A stretch of DNA of 63,944 nt, from the NCBI GenBank assembly GCA_017470605.1, contig JAFUYH010000016.1, positions 1 to 63,944 of the forward strand, read 5' to 3'. Below are positions 1-8,103 of this stretch, piece by piece (the first letter of the stretch is position 1; the number at the start of each line of letters is the position of its first letter). A model generated the notes under the pieces. That model did not search any database. It had not been told where the DNA came from and was given only the letters and a program-made list of their open reading frames with translations. Source of the DNA: Treponema sp. GTDB taxonomy: Bacteria; Spirochaetota; Spirochaetia; Treponematales; Treponemataceae. The position numbers and the translations under genes are program-made.

Positions 1-872
1 GCCGGATGATTTTCTTCCAGAAAGTGTTTTTTCCATTCCAGAAGTTCTTCTTTTGTGTAAATTACTTCTCGTCCTCCGAATTCTGCATGAAATTCAACTA
101 AATCAGACACATCAAGAATCTGAAAAATTCTTCTTACGTGTTTTTTTAACGTTGAAGTAGCCATTTTTTGATTTTCTGCAATCCAGTCGTATTTTTGCCC
201 CTCTTTTAACAGTTTTATTATTTCTTTATCCTGCTCGTCCAGTTCATCATATTTTGTTAAATCCAGAATGCGCGGTTCAAATCGGGCTGAAATGTTAGCA
301 ATATATTTTTGAATAAAAATAAAACTGATTGCAGAAATAAAGAATGCCGCAATATTGTTTAACACTGAGCGTATAAAATCCACTTTTCCAAAGCGGATTT
401 CTGAACACAATGCGGCAATATATAAAACTGAAAGGACTATGATTTTTAATTCTTTTTTCTTTGTAAAAAATCCTCTTGTTACAAGCACGGTCACTGCAAG
501 AATCGCCATAAATACAGGAATCAAATTTCCATTATCTGATATAAGAATACTAAATGTATATATCAAGCTGATAAGGGCAAACAATTCGCAGCGCTCTGGT
601 TTTATAACTATTAGGATAAAAGCAAACATCGAAATAATATTTATCAAGAATCTTAATGTAAGAAAAAAAATCTGTTCTTGTGTGAAATCTTTAGTGCCTC
701 CATTTAATATAATAGTAATATCCATAATTAGCGAAGACATTAAAAGTACCAGGCCTCCACAACCGATCATTCTGTATATTGTTTTATATCGTTTTGAGAG
801 TTTTTTGTTATGCATTTTACCAGCCCCGGCTGCTTGCAGATACTTCTTCTGCGAGGTCATCAAGTTCTTCAT
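1..872 (-). CDS. Membrane-anchored LuxR-like HTH regulator (partial, runs off the left edge)
   Basis: I translated the reverse strand directly; the frame stays open to base 1, so the C-terminus is missing. The chosen ATG (870-872) overlaps the stop of the upstream gene (ATGA), which suggests translational coupling. A later ATG at 813-815 is possible. The first ~200 residues hold several hydrophobic segments, followed by a soluble part with a helix-turn-helix of LuxR type (IAENQKMATSTLKKHVRRIF, then LDVSDLVEF). It is built like the protein at 27683-28450: the short cytosolic loops (TRGFFTKKKE versus TKEIFTRRHT) and the HTH regions align by eye. No receiver or kinase domain is visible, so sensing is probably through the membrane part. 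It is a one-component membrane regulator; ligand and targets are unknown. The divergent dyads at 1415-1448 are an obvious candidate operator (inference). Confidence 0.75.
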   Translation of the reverse strand, partial: MKNLMTSQKKYLQAAGAGKMHNKKLSKRYKTIYRMIGCGGLVLLMSSLIMDITIILNGGTKDFTQEQIFFLTLRFLINIISMFAFILIVIKPERCELFALISLIYTFSILISDNGNLIPVFMAILAVTVLVTRGFFTKKKELKIIVLSVLYIAALCSEIRFGKVDFIRSVLNNIAAFFISAISFIFIQKYIANISARFEPRILDLTKYDELDEQDKEIIKLLKEGQKYDWIAENQKMATSTLKKHVRRIFQILDVSDLVEFHAEFGGREVIYTKEELLEWKKHFLEENHP

Positions 873-1375
873 TTTTTGTTTTTTTTAAGAATATTTAGGA
901 TTTCGTTTTTCTTTTCTTCATAATTCCATGCACCACTTGCTATGGGGTTATAAATGTTTTTGAATGTGTCTTTTGTGGCGGAGCACTTGTAGCCTTCAAG
1001 CATTATAAGGGCAAGAATATACATTCCGTGTTCAAGAATCTGCTGGTCGCCACCGTCAAAAGTAGAAATAAAATCAAGTCTGGTTAAAAGGGTTTTGTCA
1101 TCGTCTGGCAGATGTGCGCAGTATTCCTGAAAACCTCGTTTTTCTGCCATATATAAACACAGGTGCGCTATTGCAGTGCGTTCCGGCATATTGCAGTTTG
1201 CTGCAAACGGAATTGTGGCTATTATTTTTGCCGTCACAGAATTTTTAAATTCCTTCTGTTCTTTTTTTGAAAGTGCGAATACTCTGGAAACTTCGTTTAC
1301 AAAATAGTTCCAGTCCATTTTTTTTGCAGGATTTTCCTGCACTTCATCATCCCAAAAAGCCAAATCTGTTTTCAT
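869..1375 (-). CDS. Hypothetical protein, 168 aa, coupled to a membrane regulator
   Basis: I do not recognise this protein. It has no signal peptide or membrane segment, is rich in charged and helical stretches, and ends in a basic KKNKK tail. The start at 1373-1375 is supported by an AGAGGT ribosome-binding site just upstream. Its stop overlaps the start of the regulator gene by four bases (ATGA), so the two are almost certainly one leftward operon. That pairing suggests a role with the regulator, for example as a cytosolic partner or antagonist, but nothing in the sequence shows this. It diverges from the lipoprotein run starting at 1577. A TATAAT-like box on the minus strand near 1402-1408 could be its -10, in which case the left dyad of the operator pair would sit inside the promoter spacer. 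Confidence 0.7.
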   Translation of the reverse strand: MKTDLAFWDDEVQENPAKKMDWNYFVNEVSRVFALSKKEQKEFKNSVTAKIIATIPFAANCNMPERTAIAHLCLYMAEKRGFQEYCAHLPDDDKTLLTRLDFISTFDGGDQQILEHGMYILALIMLEGYKCSATKDTFKNIYNPIASGAWNYEEKKNEILNILKKNKK

Positions 1376-1414
1376 TTTTGTACCTCTTAAAAGTTGTTTT
1401 CAACATTATATCAT

Positions 1415-1448
1415 ATACCCTGGTATTTATGACGTATACCTTGGTATA
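1415..1448. promoter_or_regulatory. Paired dyads ATACC-N2-GGTAT, centres 21 bp apart (candidate operator)
   Basis: Two inverted repeats are seen: ATACC-CT-GGTAT (1415-1426) and TATACC-TT-GGTATA (1435-1448). Their centres, 1420.5 and 1441.5, are 21 bp apart, or two helical turns, so both face the same side of the DNA. They lie between the divergent units at 1375 and 1577, and the near dyad is about 24 bp upstream of a candidate -35 box. The same 5-2-5 layout with an ACC-N2-GGT core and 21-bp spacing recurs at 27445-27477. Binding by the adjacent HTH protein is inferred. Confidence 0.55.
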
Positions 1449-1465
1449 TTTCGGCAAATTTCATC

Positions 1466-1495
1466 TTGGTTTTTTGCAATGCGGTGTGGTATAAG
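1466..1495 (+). promoter_or_regulatory. Candidate promoter of the lipoprotein run (TTGGTT-18-TATAAG, extended -10)
   Basis: TTGGTT at 1466-1471 and TATAAG at 1490-1495 are separated by 18 bp, and TGG directly before the -10 gives an extended -10 element. The weak -35 fits a promoter that needs an activator at the dyads upstream. The transcript would start near 1502 and leave a leader of about 75 nt before the gene at 1577. Confidence 0.45.
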
Positions 1496-1576
1496 GGTGT
1501 TGATATGCATCGAACGCATTTGTATGAGTGCGGAAAATAAAAGTTTACGGGATAATTTCCCAAAGAAAGGTAAAAA

Positions 1577-3118
1577 ATGAAAAAATTAAAGTTTCTTGGA
1601 GTTGCAGTGGTTGCGCTTGTGGCGTTTGCTGGTTGCAATAATATTGTAAGGTCTGATGTTGCAGAAAATGATGTATCTTCTGCAAACGAAGTCATAATTG
1701 GAGATGAAGTCATCTATGGGGACAGTTTTTCACTGAATAGAGTTTTTACTGAGCCAGCGCGTGCTGCGGGGTTTGAAGATGAGGAATTAGATACAATGGT
1801 TTATTTTTCTGTCTGCCCTACGAAGGCGGAAGCCGTTCATTTGATAAATGACACTATGGGATATTTGAATCCTATAGAAATGAACCGCGAAATACTCCAA
1901 ACCTGCGATTCAGAATCGTTGATTTTTAAAGATGACACAGAAATTACTGAAACTACTGATGCCGATGATATGTTTCGCTTAGGAATAAAATATTACTACG
2001 TTGAAACAAAAGACTTTGCCGAAAGTGTAAAAGATACTTTTGAAAATTATGAAGTGATAGAAGAATTCTATATGCCAAAAGTTAATGAATTAGAAGAAGA
2101 TCCAATTTTGGAAAAAGATTCTCCAGGAGCACGCTGGCTATGGGATAAATTCGAGGTTTGTGGAACTATAAAATATGCGATAAGTGGGAAAACTATTCCT
2201 GCTTACGGAATAAAAGTTCGAAGAACTTTTGGAGATCAGACAACGACAGATAAAAATGGGTATTTTTCTATCGGAAAACGTGCCAAAGGATTATATTGTT
2301 GGCTTTGGGCGGATTATTATAATGACGCTTGTTCTCTGAGCAATGTCGCAGGTATAAATGCTTCAACAATGCTAAAGTCGGGGTTTCCTAAAGCTTTGCA
2401 AAATGTCACTATAAGAGCAGAGTCTGAATATGCTACGGCAAAATTGGCAATTTGCAATGAATTGTTTACGCGTTATGAAAATGAAAAAAAACTTCATTCT
2501 GTAAATATTCCAAAAGCGATTGTTTGGACTACTCAAGCAGGGAATGGAACATCTTCTGCCCCGTGTTTTAAATTACGAAAAGAAAATTCTGCTCCAGATA
2601 TTTTCATCTCAGGCTGTAAAGATAATACTTATAAATTAATTCAGATTATTCATCACGAATATATGCATTATCTCCATGTCATTTATACAGGAAATAAAAA
2701 TAATTTTTGGGATAATGTTGTAAATTCAGAAATAAATAGTTCCATTAGAGCGAAGTTGTCACAGTTTATTGGTAAATTCCAACCTTATTATGATTTTTCA
2801 AATCAGTATGTTTGTTTTACTGAAAATCTTGCGGAATGGTATAACTACGAAGGATTAAAAAATGGGCCATGTGCTGTTGAGCCTCCCATTTCCAAAAGAT
2901 ATGGAAGTTCCTATAGAAATGTATCACTGTTTAATTATATAAAGGATAGTGTAAAAATTTCATCTAGTGATATAATAAAACTTATTGATGACTATGATAT
3001 AGTTACTTTTCAGGAGTTTTATAACGCACTTATAAGGAAATATCCGTCTAAGAAATCTGTTATACAATCTTGTTTTAGAGACAAATATGTTTCCTACGGT
3101 AACGCAGTAAAATTTTAA
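1577..3118 (+). CDS. Lipoprotein with transthyretin-like domain and HExxH metallopeptidase motif
   Basis: A 513-residue exported lipoprotein. A hydrophobic signal ends in FAGC with Cys20 as the likely lipidated residue. Residues ~192-280 resemble a carboxypeptidase regulatory-like (transthyretin-type) beta-sandwich, with the typical DKNGYFSI turn at about 225-232. At 359-364 the sequence HHEYMH contains a zinc-binding HExxH motif (H360, E361, H364), and a downstream FTENLAEW stretch could carry a third ligand or be structural. No peptidase family could be named from the sequence alone. The start has AAAGGT upstream at good spacing. It is the first gene of a run of lipoproteins and is divergent from a membrane-regulator operon, so it may be under that regulator. 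A secreted or surface protease is plausible; activity and substrate are unknown. Confidence 0.75.
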   Translation: MKKLKFLGVAVVALVAFAGCNNIVRSDVAENDVSSANEVIIGDEVIYGDSFSLNRVFTEPARAAGFEDEELDTMVYFSVCPTKAEAVHLINDTMGYLNPIEMNREILQTCDSESLIFKDDTEITETTDADDMFRLGIKYYYVETKDFAESVKDTFENYEVIEEFYMPKVNELEEDPILEKDSPGARWLWDKFEVCGTIKYAISGKTIPAYGIKVRRTFGDQTTTDKNGYFSIGKRAKGLYCWLWADYYNDACSLSNVAGINASTMLKSGFPKALQNVTIRAESEYATAKLAICNELFTRYENEKKLHSVNIPKAIVWTTQAGNGTSSAPCFKLRKENSAPDIFISGCKDNTYKLIQIIHHEYMHYLHVIYTGNKNNFWDNVVNSEINSSIRAKLSQFIGKFQPYYDFSNQYVCFTENLAEWYNYEGLKNGPCAVEPPISKRYGSSYRNVSLFNYIKDSVKISSSDIIKLIDDYDIVTFQEFYNALIRKYPSKKSVIQSCFRDKYVSYGNAVKF

Positions 3119-3182
3119 ATCTAATTCATACAGTCGACTATTTTACTGGTAGTCTGAATGTAATTTTTATAAGGGGGGCAGT

Positions 3183-3701
3183 ATGCACCGATTGAATATA
3201 ATTCCTGTGTTTTTGGGTATAGCGTTTTTGTTCACGGGCTGTCCTGGTGAGGCGGTTGTTAATTATCCTTTTTGGTATGAAAAGCAGTTAGACAATCTGG
3301 AAATTTCTATAAATCCCGAACCAAAGGAATTTGTCGTTTCATGCGAAAAAAATAAGGAAATAAATGTCAATTTTTCAGGAACGATTGATTCATCAGAATT
3401 CTGCGAGGCAACGGTTTTGATAAATTTCTACAAGATGGATGCCAATGAAAATTATGAGATTTCTGATTGTGTTCTATTGGATTCTTCCGGCATAATTTAC
3501 AAAGAGGGGCTTTATGCATTTACTTTTGCGCTGGAAAATGAGACTTCTGACAATATAAACAAAGGGTTTGCTTTCAGTTTTAAAGAAACTGGTAAGTATT
3601 TAATAGCGGTGAATGTGAACGCGCCGTGCAAAAATTATTCCGATGAAAATTATTATCACGGAGTTTTTAGCAAACGATTTGAGATAATTATTTATGAATG
3701 A
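3183..3701 (+). CDS. Small hypothetical lipoprotein, 172 aa
   Basis: A short exported protein with a signal peptide ending in FLFTGC (Cys20), so probably lipidated. A strong AAGGGGGG ribosome-binding site precedes the ATG. The mature part is predicted to be mostly beta strand. Near the C-terminus a pattern of Gly-Lys/Asp-Tyr, hydrophobic residues and then Ala-Pro matches the next gene (frameshifted, 3712-4187), so the two look like tandem paralogues: compare KETGKYLIAVNVNAP with PDSGDYRITLTFSAP. No known domain was recognised. It follows the HExxH lipoprotein by 64 bp and is 10 bp from the next start, which fits an operon. Confidence 0.7.
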   Translation: MHRLNIIPVFLGIAFLFTGCPGEAVVNYPFWYEKQLDNLEISINPEPKEFVVSCEKNKEINVNFSGTIDSSEFCEATVLINFYKMDANENYEISDCVLLDSSGIIYKEGLYAFTFALENETSDNINKGFAFSFKETGKYLIAVNVNAPCKNYSDENYYHGVFSKRFEIIIYE

Positions 3702-3711
3702 GAGGTGTCTT

Positions 3712-4187
3712 ATGAAGAATAAACTGATGTTTTTAGGCATACCTTTTTTTTTCCTTTTTATTCCTGCACTTATCCGGATCTTGAATATAGAAGTAGATAT
3801 GTCTCAATTTCTACGGATTCAAAGTCTTACGAATGTAATCAGCGAATCACTATATTTATAAGCAGAAATTTTAGCAATATAAAAGGAGAATCCGCGGGGG
3901 TCTTTTCTGTTTTTAAGAAGAATGAAAACAGTTCGTATTTTATATATCCAACTTACACTTTTTCATCTGATGATTTTGGAACTGATTGTTTTTTTAAAAG
4001 TGAAAATTCCTGTGTTTTTCTTACCAATCTTACAGACCTGAGACAGAAAAAGAAGTTTTATTTTTCAATTCCAGATTCGGGAGATTACAGGATAACGCTG
4101 ACTTTTTCCGCCCCTGAGCAATGGGATAATTCTACATATATGAAGTATGGCGAGCAGTATTATGTTGATTTTTCGGTTTCGGATTAA
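3712..4187 (+). pseudogene. Frameshifted lipoprotein gene, broken in a T9 tract (possible phase-variable OFF state)
   Basis: The ATG at 3712 has a GAGGTG ribosome-binding site and begins a signal peptide, but frame 1 stops after 49 codons. The rest of the protein continues in another frame to the TAA at 4185-4187, including a lipobox (FYSC, then TYPD), and that frame has no start of its own. The break falls at or next to the T9 run at 3744-3752; one extra T (T10) joins the two parts into a lipoprotein of about 158 residues. The product resembles the lipoprotein just upstream. This may be slipped-strand phase variation, a decayed gene, or a sequencing error in a homopolymer; the sequence alone cannot separate these. 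Confidence 0.75.
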
Positions 4188-4205
4188 AGAATTTAGGAGT
4201 TTATT

Positions 4206-4586
4206 ATGAAGAAAACAATCTTTTGTCTTGCTGTTGTTTTGTGTATTTTTATTTGCTGCTGTAAAACTGGTGCATTGGAACACAATGTTGAAGTCCAGAA
4301 CAAAACAGACAGTGAAATTTTTGTGCTGGCGTGCAGTATGCAGAATGACCTTTCTTTTCCTCTTTCTGTCGGGGCTGAACAAAGCGAGACTTTTGTGATT
4401 CAGGGGGCTGCGGAGTCTGCGGACTTTCAGGTGGAGTATCAGGGGTGCCGTTATGATTTGAATTCTGGATACATTCAAGATTATTCAACTTTTTCTATTG
4501 TGTTTGATTCATCTGATTCAGAGCTAAAAGCCCATGTAAATGCTGGAGAACGAAGTTTTGAAATTCAAATCGAAAAGTCGGAATAA
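4206..4586 (+). CDS. Small hypothetical lipoprotein, 126 aa
   Basis: The N-terminus is a hydrophobic signal followed by a run of cysteines (FICCCK), one of which would be lipidated; the -1 position is unusual because of the Cys cluster. TAGGAG lies just upstream of the ATG. The mature part is about 105 residues, acidic and beta-rich, with one further pair of cysteines. No domain was recognised. It follows the frameshifted lipoprotein by 18 bp and so is probably co-transcribed with it. It is likely anchored in the inner or outer membrane; function unknown. Confidence 0.65.
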   Translation: MKKTIFCLAVVLCIFICCCKTGALEHNVEVQNKTDSEIFVLACSMQNDLSFPLSVGAEQSETFVIQGAAESADFQVEYQGCRYDLNSGYIQDYSTFSIVFDSSDSELKAHVNAGERSFEIQIEKSE

Positions 4587-4625
4587 TTATTTTATCCTTT
4601 TTATTTTTAATAAGCGAGGTAAAAA

Positions 4626-5147
4626 ATGAAAAAATTTATTCTTTGTGTGATTTTTTTGGCGTGTTGCATTTTGCCGTTTTTTGCGCAGGATAATAATGCT
4701 GTTGCGGCTAAGGCTGAAAAATCTTCCGTAGAAAACGAAAACGGCGTGCAGGAATTTTCTGTTTCCGTGCTGGATGAACGATTTTTGATGACCGTGTCGA
4801 ATTTTTTTGAGGATGCGAGTTACAAAAATCCCGCAGGACAAAAATTTAAACACAAGGAAGTGACCCAGATGCTTCTTACCGTGCCAGAAAACGAAACGTA
4901 TATAAAGCAGTACCGCGGCTGGACGGCGACAACTTTCGCGCTACTCGGTGTGTTCTGTGCAGGTCTTGCCACCCACGTTGTCTACACTCTGAATGACGAA
5001 CTGCCGAATGCAGAAACAGTCAAGTCTGTGGCTCTGTGCGGTTCTGCCCTGTCGCTTTCCGGTGCTTTGCTTACAAGTTCTGTGGCTGGCTTAAAATATA
5101 AGGCGGCGGTAGACAATTACAACCTGTCCATTTTGCACGGGGAGTAG
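4626..5147 (+). CDS. Exported or membrane hypothetical protein, 173 aa
   Basis: A Sec signal peptide ends near FFAQ, and an AGCGAGGT ribosome-binding site precedes the ATG. The mature protein has an N-terminal acidic segment, a middle amphipathic part and two C-terminal hydrophobic helices (about residues 98-120 and 133-157) separated by a short loop. It may therefore be inserted in the membrane with its N-terminal part in the periplasm. No known family was recognised. It is the fifth gene of the rightward cassette; the hairpin after it may end the transcript. Confidence 0.6.
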   Translation: MKKFILCVIFLACCILPFFAQDNNAVAAKAEKSSVENENGVQEFSVSVLDERFLMTVSNFFEDASYKNPAGQKFKHKEVTQMLLTVPENETYIKQYRGWTATTFALLGVFCAGLATHVVYTLNDELPNAETVKSVALCGSALSLSGALLTSSVAGLKYKAAVDNYNLSILHGE

Positions 5148-5172
5148 GCGAGCCTTGTAATGAATTTTTGCT

Positions 5173-5214
5173 CGAATGTTGAGTTTTAGAAATATCATAA
5201 AAACTCGACATTCG
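5173..5214. terminator. Long inverted repeat after the exported-protein gene
   Basis: CGAATGT-T-GAGTTTT and AAAACTC-G-ACATTCG form a long stem with one mismatch and an A/T-rich loop. There is no clear T tract on either side, so it is a weak intrinsic terminator at best. It could instead stabilise the 3' end of the upstream mRNA. Confidence 0.35.
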
Positions 5215-5276
5215 GGAGATTTATAATACCAACAAGTCAGGTTTTTATTAATTCTAATAGTCTGAGGTTGATATAT

Positions 5277-5909
5277 ATGTCTTTTTCGAAAAAAAAATCT
5301 GGAATTTTTCTTGTTATCTTTATTATAGTGAAATCTGTAGCTTTCTCAATGGATTTCGAAGTTATGTTTTCAACACCTTCTCTAACAGGACTTGTATGTG
5401 GAAATAATTCGTTATTGAATATGACAGAAGATTCTCATAGATTTGATAGTGTTAGTGATACGTTCAACTATAATAGCCAGATTTTTGGAGATATACATAC
5501 CTGGCGTACAGATATAACTTTTGCTTGGTCTGGAGGTACAAATCTGTATTTTCAAAATGCAGATAATATAAATGGTCTTTCATTTCAGTTAGGGGTTACT
5601 GGCGGTATAGGCTTATTCTTTAATTATTGGGAAAGTCTTTCTGGAGATGTTACTTGGAAACTTCAGCCATTGACGGGGCTGTCTGTTTTTCTTTATCCTA
5701 TTTATGAATTTCCTGTAATCCGAGTAAATGGAGAACCTTTCTGGAAATGGAAGTCAGCCTTGGAACTTGGCTTGAATTATACTGTTGGTTGGCTTTCTAT
5801 TTATCCTTATGCTCGTTCAATGGTAATGTTTTGTGAAGAATCAGAAAATCCGGGAGTTGCATTTGATATAGGAATTTTGATAGGGATATATTTTGATGAT
5901 AAGCAGTAA
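5277..5909 (+). CDS. Predicted outer-membrane beta-barrel protein, 210 aa
   Basis: I start at the ATG at 5277, which has GAGGTT seven bases upstream, rather than the TTG nine bases earlier. A signal peptide ends near VAFS. The mature protein alternates short polar turns with amphipathic, aromatic-rich strands (for example FSWGGTNLYF-like and WLSIYPYARS), as expected for a small barrel of 8-10 strands. It ends in a GILIGIYF-type strand plus a short polar tail. Codons 5-7 are AAA AAA AAA, making an A9 tract at 5289-5297 directly before the signal-peptide core; slippage there would switch the gene off. No known family was recognised. Confidence 0.6.
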   Translation: MSFSKKKSGIFLVIFIIVKSVAFSMDFEVMFSTPSLTGLVCGNNSLLNMTEDSHRFDSVSDTFNYNSQIFGDIHTWRTDITFAWSGGTNLYFQNADNINGLSFQLGVTGGIGLFFNYWESLSGDVTWKLQPLTGLSVFLYPIYEFPVIRVNGEPFWKWKSALELGLNYTVGWLSIYPYARSMVMFCEESENPGVAFDIGILIGIYFDDKQ

Positions 5910-5985
5910 GTTTATGCAGTATGAAAAAAATATAGTTTGATTTTTAGTGTTAAAAAGATTTTGTATATATTGTTGTGAGAATAAT

Positions 5986-6813
5986 ATGAAGAATAGTTTT
6001 ATTTTGTGTAATATTGTTATAGTCTTATTTGTTTCCTGTTCTTCAGTGCATACAGTAAGTTATGATGGTGCTATTGCTTTTTCCAATGACGAAAAAGTAA
6101 TGATGCGAGGAAATATTTTTACACAAGAGGAAAATAAACAAAGTAATCTTAGTGAAAACGATATTATTATTGCTCGTGATATACAACGTAGCCGTAAGTT
6201 GTTCCCTGAAGTATTTCCAGGGGGTGGTTATCCGTTTCGTGGGAAATGGGTTGGTTCTGTACATTTGCCTAGGCAGTCTATGCAACAACCATTAATAAAA
6301 TTCTGGTATAATCCACCAAAAAATGAAAAAGATAATTATGTTCATAAATCAGAGGGAGAGGCCGTTATTAAAGAAACTCATTTTTCTTTAATTCCTATTT
6401 TTTCTGATATTGCTTATTCTGTAAGTGAGCTAAGATATGTTGAAATTAAGAATCTCCCTAAAAGATATATTTTTCATGAATTTTTTATTCCTCAAAAAAC
6501 AGGAATTTTTGAGCCTTATTATAAGAATAATGATTTACCTGTAAAAATCGCGGATTTTTCTATTGATGGGGAGAGTTTTTCTGTGTGTGCTACAAAAATG
6601 AAAATACTTGATTCTTCAAGAAGCGTTTCTTGTTTAGAAGATATGATGTGTATTCCAGAACAGGAATTGATAATTATAGATGAAATAAACAACGTGCACG
6701 CGAAATTTAGTCGTACAGATTACACTGTATATACGGTGGGAGATTTTGATGGAACTGTATTATTACCATGCATAGCCATATTTAATATTATACTTAATTT
6801 GTTTGAATATTAA
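5986..6813 (+). CDS. Hypothetical lipoprotein, 275 aa
   Basis: The chosen ATG at 5986 gives a clean signal peptide ending in FVSC followed by SSVHTV (Cys lipidation). An in-frame GTG at 5947 would put 13 extra residues in front and spoil the signal. The mature protein contains a Gly/Pro-rich turn (GGGYPFRGKW) and several conserved-looking aromatic positions, but I recognise no domain. It ends in a hydrophobic stretch (LLPCIAIFNIILNLF), which could be a C-terminal membrane helix. It is the last gene of the cassette. Base composition here is very A+T-rich, like the cassette as a whole and unlike the core genes to the right. Confidence 0.6.
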   Translation: MKNSFILCNIVIVLFVSCSSVHTVSYDGAIAFSNDEKVMMRGNIFTQEENKQSNLSENDIIIARDIQRSRKLFPEVFPGGGYPFRGKWVGSVHLPRQSMQQPLIKFWYNPPKNEKDNYVHKSEGEAVIKETHFSLIPIFSDIAYSVSELRYVEIKNLPKRYIFHEFFIPQKTGIFEPYYKNNDLPVKIADFSIDGESFSVCATKMKILDSSRSVSCLEDMMCIPEQELIIIDEINNVHAKFSRTDYTVYTVGDFDGTVLLPCIAIFNIILNLFEY

Positions 6814-6864
6814 TAAATGCTATTTTAGATAAAAAGCTTTTAATTAAAATTACCTAAAAATATC

Positions 6865-6892
6865 TTGAAATTTAAGTAAATTTTGATATACT
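6865..6892 (+). promoter_or_regulatory. Promoter of the GH130 gene (TTGAAA-16-TATACT)
   Basis: TTGAAA at 6865-6870 and TATACT at 6887-6892 with a 16-bp spacer form a good housekeeping promoter. Transcription would start near 6899, about 25 nt before the ATG at 6924, leaving room for the GTGGAGG ribosome-binding site. The same pair with the same spacing drives the giant lipoprotein genes at 38522-38549. Confidence 0.65.
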
Positions 6893-6923
6893 GACTTTAC
6901 AGTCTTAGAACTGTGGAGGATTT

Positions 6924-8096
6924 ATGATTCACGAAAAATATTTTGAGATGAAAAAGGCGCAGGAAAAATTTCTTTCCCGCAAGAATAAGGTAAGCAAGGC
7001 TTTTTACAATGGTATTTATGAGCGTTATGAAAATCCTGTTTTGACAAGAGACAGCGTGCCTCTTACCTGGAAATATGACCTTTGCAAGGAAACAAATCCT
7101 TTTTTTATGGAGCGTCTTGGAATAAATGCCGTGATGAACAGCGGGGCAATCTATCTGAACGGAAAATTCTGCCTGGTCTGCCGTGTAGAAGGCAACGACC
7201 GGAAATCATTTTTTGCGGTTGCCGAAAGCCCTAACGGAATTGATAATTTCCGCTTCCGCGATTATCCGATTCAGTTACCGGATACCTGCCCGGAAGAAAA
7301 CAACGTTTATGATATGCGCCTTACCCAGCACGAAGACGGCTGGATTTACGGAGTTTTCTGTTCAGAAAGCAAGGACAAGTCTAATCCGGATTTAGGTGCT
7401 GCTGTTGCGGCTGCGGGCATTGTGCGCACTCATGACCTGGAGCACTGGGAGCGTCTTCCAAATCTTGTTACAAAAAACAGCCCTCAGCAGAGGAATGTAT
7501 GCCTTCATCCGGAATTTGTAAATGGAAAATATGCCTTTTATACCCGTCCTATGGATGATTTTATAAACACTGGTAGCGGTGGCGGAATTGGTTTTGGACT
7601 TTGTGATGATATTACTAATCCTGTAATTGATGAAGAAAAGATAATCTCTAAGAGGATTTACCATACAATTACGGAAGCAAAAAACGGGGCCGGTGCAACA
7701 CCAATTAAAACTGAAAAAGGCTGGATTCACATTTCGCACGGAGTTCGCAATACTGCAGACGGACTGCGCTATGTTCTTTATGTTTACGCAACAGCTTTGG
7801 ATGACCCGAGCCGTGTAATTGCAGAGCCTAGTGGCGTTTTCCTTGTTCCTCTTGGTTCAGAACGTACTGGTGACGTAAGCAATGTTGTGTTTACAAACGG
7901 AGCAATTGCCCTGCCTGATGGCCGCATATTTATTTACTATGCAAGCAGCGATACCAGAATGCACGTTGCAACAACCACGGTTGAGCGGCTTCTGGATTAT
8001 ACTTTTAACACTCCAAGCGACCCTCACCGCAGTCCTGACTGCGTAAAACAGCGCTGTCAGCTTATTCAGAAGAATCTGGAACTGTTGGGAAGATAG
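6924..8096 (+). CDS. 4-O-beta-D-mannosyl-D-glucose phosphorylase-like enzyme (GH130)
   Basis: A full-length (390 aa) glycoside hydrolase family 130 enzyme without a signal peptide, so cytosolic. Members of this subgroup cleave mannosyl-beta-1,4-glucose with phosphate to give alpha-mannose 1-phosphate and glucose. The sequence YDMRLT places the expected general-acid aspartate at residue 130, at the same place as in characterised mannosylglucose phosphorylases. The five-bladed propeller pattern, with repeated [18 protein letters not shown] blades near the C-terminus, is intact. A GGAGG ribosome-binding site and its own strong promoter are present. No cellobiose 2-epimerase or beta-mannanase neighbour is in the window, so the rest of a mannan pathway must lie elsewhere. 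The exact substrate (mannosylglucose versus mannobiose) is inferred from family resemblance. Confidence 0.88.
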   Translation: MIHEKYFEMKKAQEKFLSRKNKVSKAFYNGIYERYENPVLTRDSVPLTWKYDLCKETNPFFMERLGINAVMNSGAIYLNGKFCLVCRVEGNDRKSFFAVAESPNGIDNFRFRDYPIQLPDTCPEENNVYDMRLTQHEDGWIYGVFCSESKDKSNPDLGAAVAAAGIVRTHDLEHWERLPNLVTKNSPQQRNVCLHPEFVNGKYAFYTRPMDDFINTGSGGGIGFGLCDDITNPVIDEEKIISKRIYHTITEAKNGAGATPIKTEKGWIHISHGVRNTADGLRYVLYVYATALDDPSRVIAEPSGVFLVPLGSERTGDVSNVVFTNGAIALPDGRIFIYYASSDTRMHVATTTVERLLDYTFNTPSDPHRSPDCVKQRCQLIQKNLELLGR

Positions 8097-8103
8097 CGGG
8101 CAT

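Noticed and set aside
355..888. Plus-strand ORF of 177 codons
   Set aside because: It is the mirror of the minus-strand regulator gene, which has a clear domain layout, start overlap with its upstream gene and an HTH; the plus frame has no ribosome-binding site and no recognisable protein.
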